6,459 nucleotides of DNA. Origin: Nitrosopumilales archaeon UBA218. GTDB lineage: Archaea > Thermoproteota > Nitrososphaeria > Nitrososphaerales > Nitrosopumilaceae. Position 1 is the stretch's first letter. Every line of letters starts with the position of its first letter. Below are positions 4,784 through 6,459 of the stretch, piece after piece. A program made the translations under genes and the position numbers. The notes beneath the pieces are model-generated. The model did no database searches. It was not told the origin of the DNA and saw nothing but the letters and a program-made list of their open reading frames with translations. The DNA is taken from positions 1,288-7,746 of the forward strand of contig DAMC01000074.1 of NCBI GenBank assembly GCA_002499525.1, read 5' to 3'.

Positions 4784-6459
4784 TTGCAATTAAAATCACT
4801 CACAGTTTTGATGACACTAGTCGTAGCTAGCATGATTGTGTCGCCTTCTTTTGCGGCAATTGCACCATCAACTCAAAATTCTCAAAATAATCTAAATATT
4901 GCAAAATCTGGCGATATTGTCACTTTGTCAGGACAAGGAATTGATCCAGATGATGACACATTAACAATATCTTGGAAACAAGTCGGTGGAGAAGATGTTG
5001 AACTGACTCCTTCAAACACAGTTGCAGAACCATCTTTCAAGGCTCCAGATGTTCAAAATGGCAAAGCCAAAATTTTATCATTCGAATTAACCGTAACTGA
5101 CCCATATGGCGAAGTCGGAAAAAGTGTTGTCAAAGTAACCGTTTTACCAAGAAATCAATCACCCACTGCAGATGCAGGTGCTGATCAAACAGTCACAAAG
5201 GGTGACCAAGTCACTCTGAATGGCTCAGGCACTGATCCTGAAGGTGATTCTCTCACATACCGATGGTCTCAAGTTGATGGTCCAACTGTCTCTATTGACG
5301 ACCCAACATCACAAAGTCCAAGCTTCGATACATCTGATGTCATAAGAAGCAGTGCAATCTTTAAATTTCAATTAGCAGTTTTTGATGGCTTTGGTGGTTC
5401 TGCTACTGACACCGTACTAGTCAAGATGAATGCTGCTAAAGCAACATTGATTACTGCAAACGCAGGACCTGATCAAACTGTAGATGAGAAATCCACAGTG
5501 CAACTAGATGGCACATGTGATGATAAATTGAACAGATCATTAACTATGACTTGGACTCAAACTCTTGGTCCAGCAGTAGAGTTATCATCAACAGCTGATT
5601 CATCTGTAACGTTCACTGCACCAGAAGTTCCTAACGGACCTCTAGTTCCATCAGCATTTAGATTTACATGTCAAGCAGATGGTGGCGGAACTGCAACCGA
5701 TGTAGTCCTAATTAAAATTAAACCAGTAAATGAATCTCCATCTGCCCTTGCAGGTAATGACAAGATTACTATGTCAAACAGAATCGTCTACTTGAATGGT
5801 GATGGTACAGATCCAGACGGAGATAAATTACAATATTCTTGGAAACAAGTATCTGGTGCTGATGTAAAAATTGCATCACCTACTAGTCCTGAAGGTAGAT
5901 TCAAGGCACCCTCTGTATCTGGTGGTTCTTCTGAAGAATTAGAATTTGAATTAACAGTCACAGACCCATTTGGTCTTTCTAGTACTGATACCGTCAAAGT
6001 CACTGTAAAATCTGACAATGTGCGTGCATCTGCTGATGCTGGTCAAGACCAAGTAGTAGATGAACAAAGTCAAGTTACACTTTCTGGCTCTGGCACTGAC
6101 CCAGAAAATGGAAGTCTCAAGTATGCTTGGAAACAAGTTGGCGGTGAATCTGTACAATTATCTGATGCTAATGCACAAGATCCAACATTTACAGCCCCTG
6201 TAGTAGCTAACGGTAAGATAAAGATCCTTGTATTCGAATTAAGAGTTGCTGATGATAATGGATTCCCATCTAAAGATACGATGAAAGTTACTGTAATGCC
6301 AGTTAACTCTGTACCAGTTGTTAGTGCTGGTGATGATCAAACTGTAGATGGTGGTGCAACAGTTAGCCTAGAAGGAACAGCTACTGATGAGGACAATGAA
6401 TCATTGACTTATCTGTGGACTCAGACTGCTGGACCATCAGTTGTATTATCAAACCCAAC
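4784..6459 (+). CDS. large secreted PKD/K319L-like repeat protein (3' end beyond window)
   Basis: The frame is open from 4745 to the window edge, giving at least 558 residues from the TTG at 4784. I prefer TTG because it restores a full signal peptide: a lysine near the N-terminus (MQLKSL), a hydrophobic stretch to about residue 19, and an SPSFA cleavage site near residue 24. It also fits a TATA element 28 nt upstream. The ATG at 4811 (residue 10) would leave no basic n-region. After the signal come PKD/K319L-like beta-sandwich domains of 96 residues each: five complete, then the start of a sixth cut by the window edge. Recurring motifs are AGxDQTV, VTLxGxGTDPDGD, a conserved WxQ, and FELTVTDxxG near the end of each unit. 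The acidic GTDPDGD loops resemble calcium-binding loops of extracellular beta-sandwich domains. A surface adhesin or cell-envelope structural protein is likely; the C-terminal anchor is not visible. Confidence 0.9.
   Translation, partial: MQLKSLTVLMTLVVASMIVSPSFAAIAPSTQNSQNNLNIAKSGDIVTLSGQGIDPDDDTLTISWKQVGGEDVELTPSNTVAEPSFKAPDVQNGKAKILSFELTVTDPYGEVGKSVVKVTVLPRNQSPTADAGADQTVTKGDQVTLNGSGTDPEGDSLTYRWSQVDGPTVSIDDPTSQSPSFDTSDVIRSSAIFKFQLAVFDGFGGSATDTVLVKMNAAKATLITANAGPDQTVDEKSTVQLDGTCDDKLNRSLTMTWTQTLGPAVELSSTADSSVTFTAPEVPNGPLVPSAFRFTCQADGGGTATDVVLIKIKPVNESPSALAGNDKITMSNRIVYLNGDGTDPDGDKLQYSWKQVSGADVKIASPTSPEGRFKAPSVSGGSSEELEFELTVTDPFGLSSTDTVKVTVKSDNVRASADAGQDQVVDEQSQVTLSGSGTDPENGSLKYAWKQVGGESVQLSDANAQDPTFTAPVVANGKIKILVFELRVADDNGFPSKDTMKVTVMPVNSVPVVSAGDDQTVDGGATVSLEGTATDEDNESLTYLWTQTAGPSVVLSNP
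4880..6459 (+). repeat. tandem array of 288-bp (96-residue) PKD-like coding repeats
   Basis: Unit boundaries, set at the residue five positions before each AGxDQ-like glycine, fall at about 4880 (divergent first unit), 5165, 5453, 5741, 6029 and 6317. The four complete units from 5165 are each exactly 288 bp. Similarity is clear in the protein (WKQVGG, WSQVDGP, FELTVTDP) but weak in the DNA, so the duplications are old and the unit length has been kept by selection. The sixth unit is cut by the window edge. Confidence 0.8.

Noticed and set aside
4627..4833. 68-codon minus-strand ORF across the GATC-rich intergenic region
   Set aside because: It covers the promoter and signal-peptide codons of the PKD-repeat gene, has an irregular Cys/Phe-rich composition and no recognisable motif.
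5788..6157. Two minus-strand ORFs inside the PKD-repeat gene
   Set aside because: They are antisense to a well-supported repeat-domain coding region and follow the codon pattern of the repeats.

Overview
The window looks like AT-rich archaeal DNA, most likely from an ammonia-oxidising thaumarchaeon (Nitrososphaeria, Nitrosopumilus-like). This rests on TATA-type elements (TTTAAA, TTTTAA) about 25-28 nt upstream of several start codons, no clear Shine-Dalgarno sequences, small zinc-ribbon and SWIM proteins, and secreted proteins with Ig/PKD-like folds. The lineage is inferred from style and no marker gene proves it.

Layout. Positions 1-33 may hold the last codons of an upstream plus-strand gene. 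Two small plus-strand genes follow from a TATA-like promoter: a two-helix membrane protein with a glycine-rich linker and a C-terminal four-cysteine zinc ribbon (67-411), and an unrecognised 105-residue soluble protein (416-733). The second gene ends tail-to-tail on a minus-strand pair, with the two stop codons sharing the palindrome TTAA. That pair encodes the two permease subunits of a Dpp/Opp-type ABC importer: DppB-like (2076-3128) is upstream and DppC-like (730-2076) is downstream, overlapping by one base. The DppC-like subunit carries an extra extracytoplasmic domain of about 190 residues. No ATPase or substrate-binding protein is present in the window.

A 219-bp divergent intergenic region leads to a small SWIM zinc-finger protein (3348-3587, plus). 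It converges on a secreted protein (3627-4550, minus) with a signal peptide, one Ig-like domain and a lysine-rich, probably coiled-coil tail.

The last part is a 233-bp divergent intergenic region and the start of a large secreted repeat protein that runs off the window (4784 to beyond 6459, plus). The intergenic region contains ten GATC tetranucleotides within 135 bp, including a near-perfect inverted pair of GATC-N7-GATC elements. It is the most unusual non-coding structure here and may co-regulate the two flanking genes for exported proteins. The repeat protein is built from PKD/K319L-like domains with an exact 96-residue (288-bp) period. One repeat has replaced its acidic, calcium-type loop with a likely disulfide.

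As a whole the window is concerned with the cell envelope: importer permeases, a membrane zinc-ribbon protein and two secreted beta-sandwich proteins. No RNA gene, CRISPR array or mobile element was seen.
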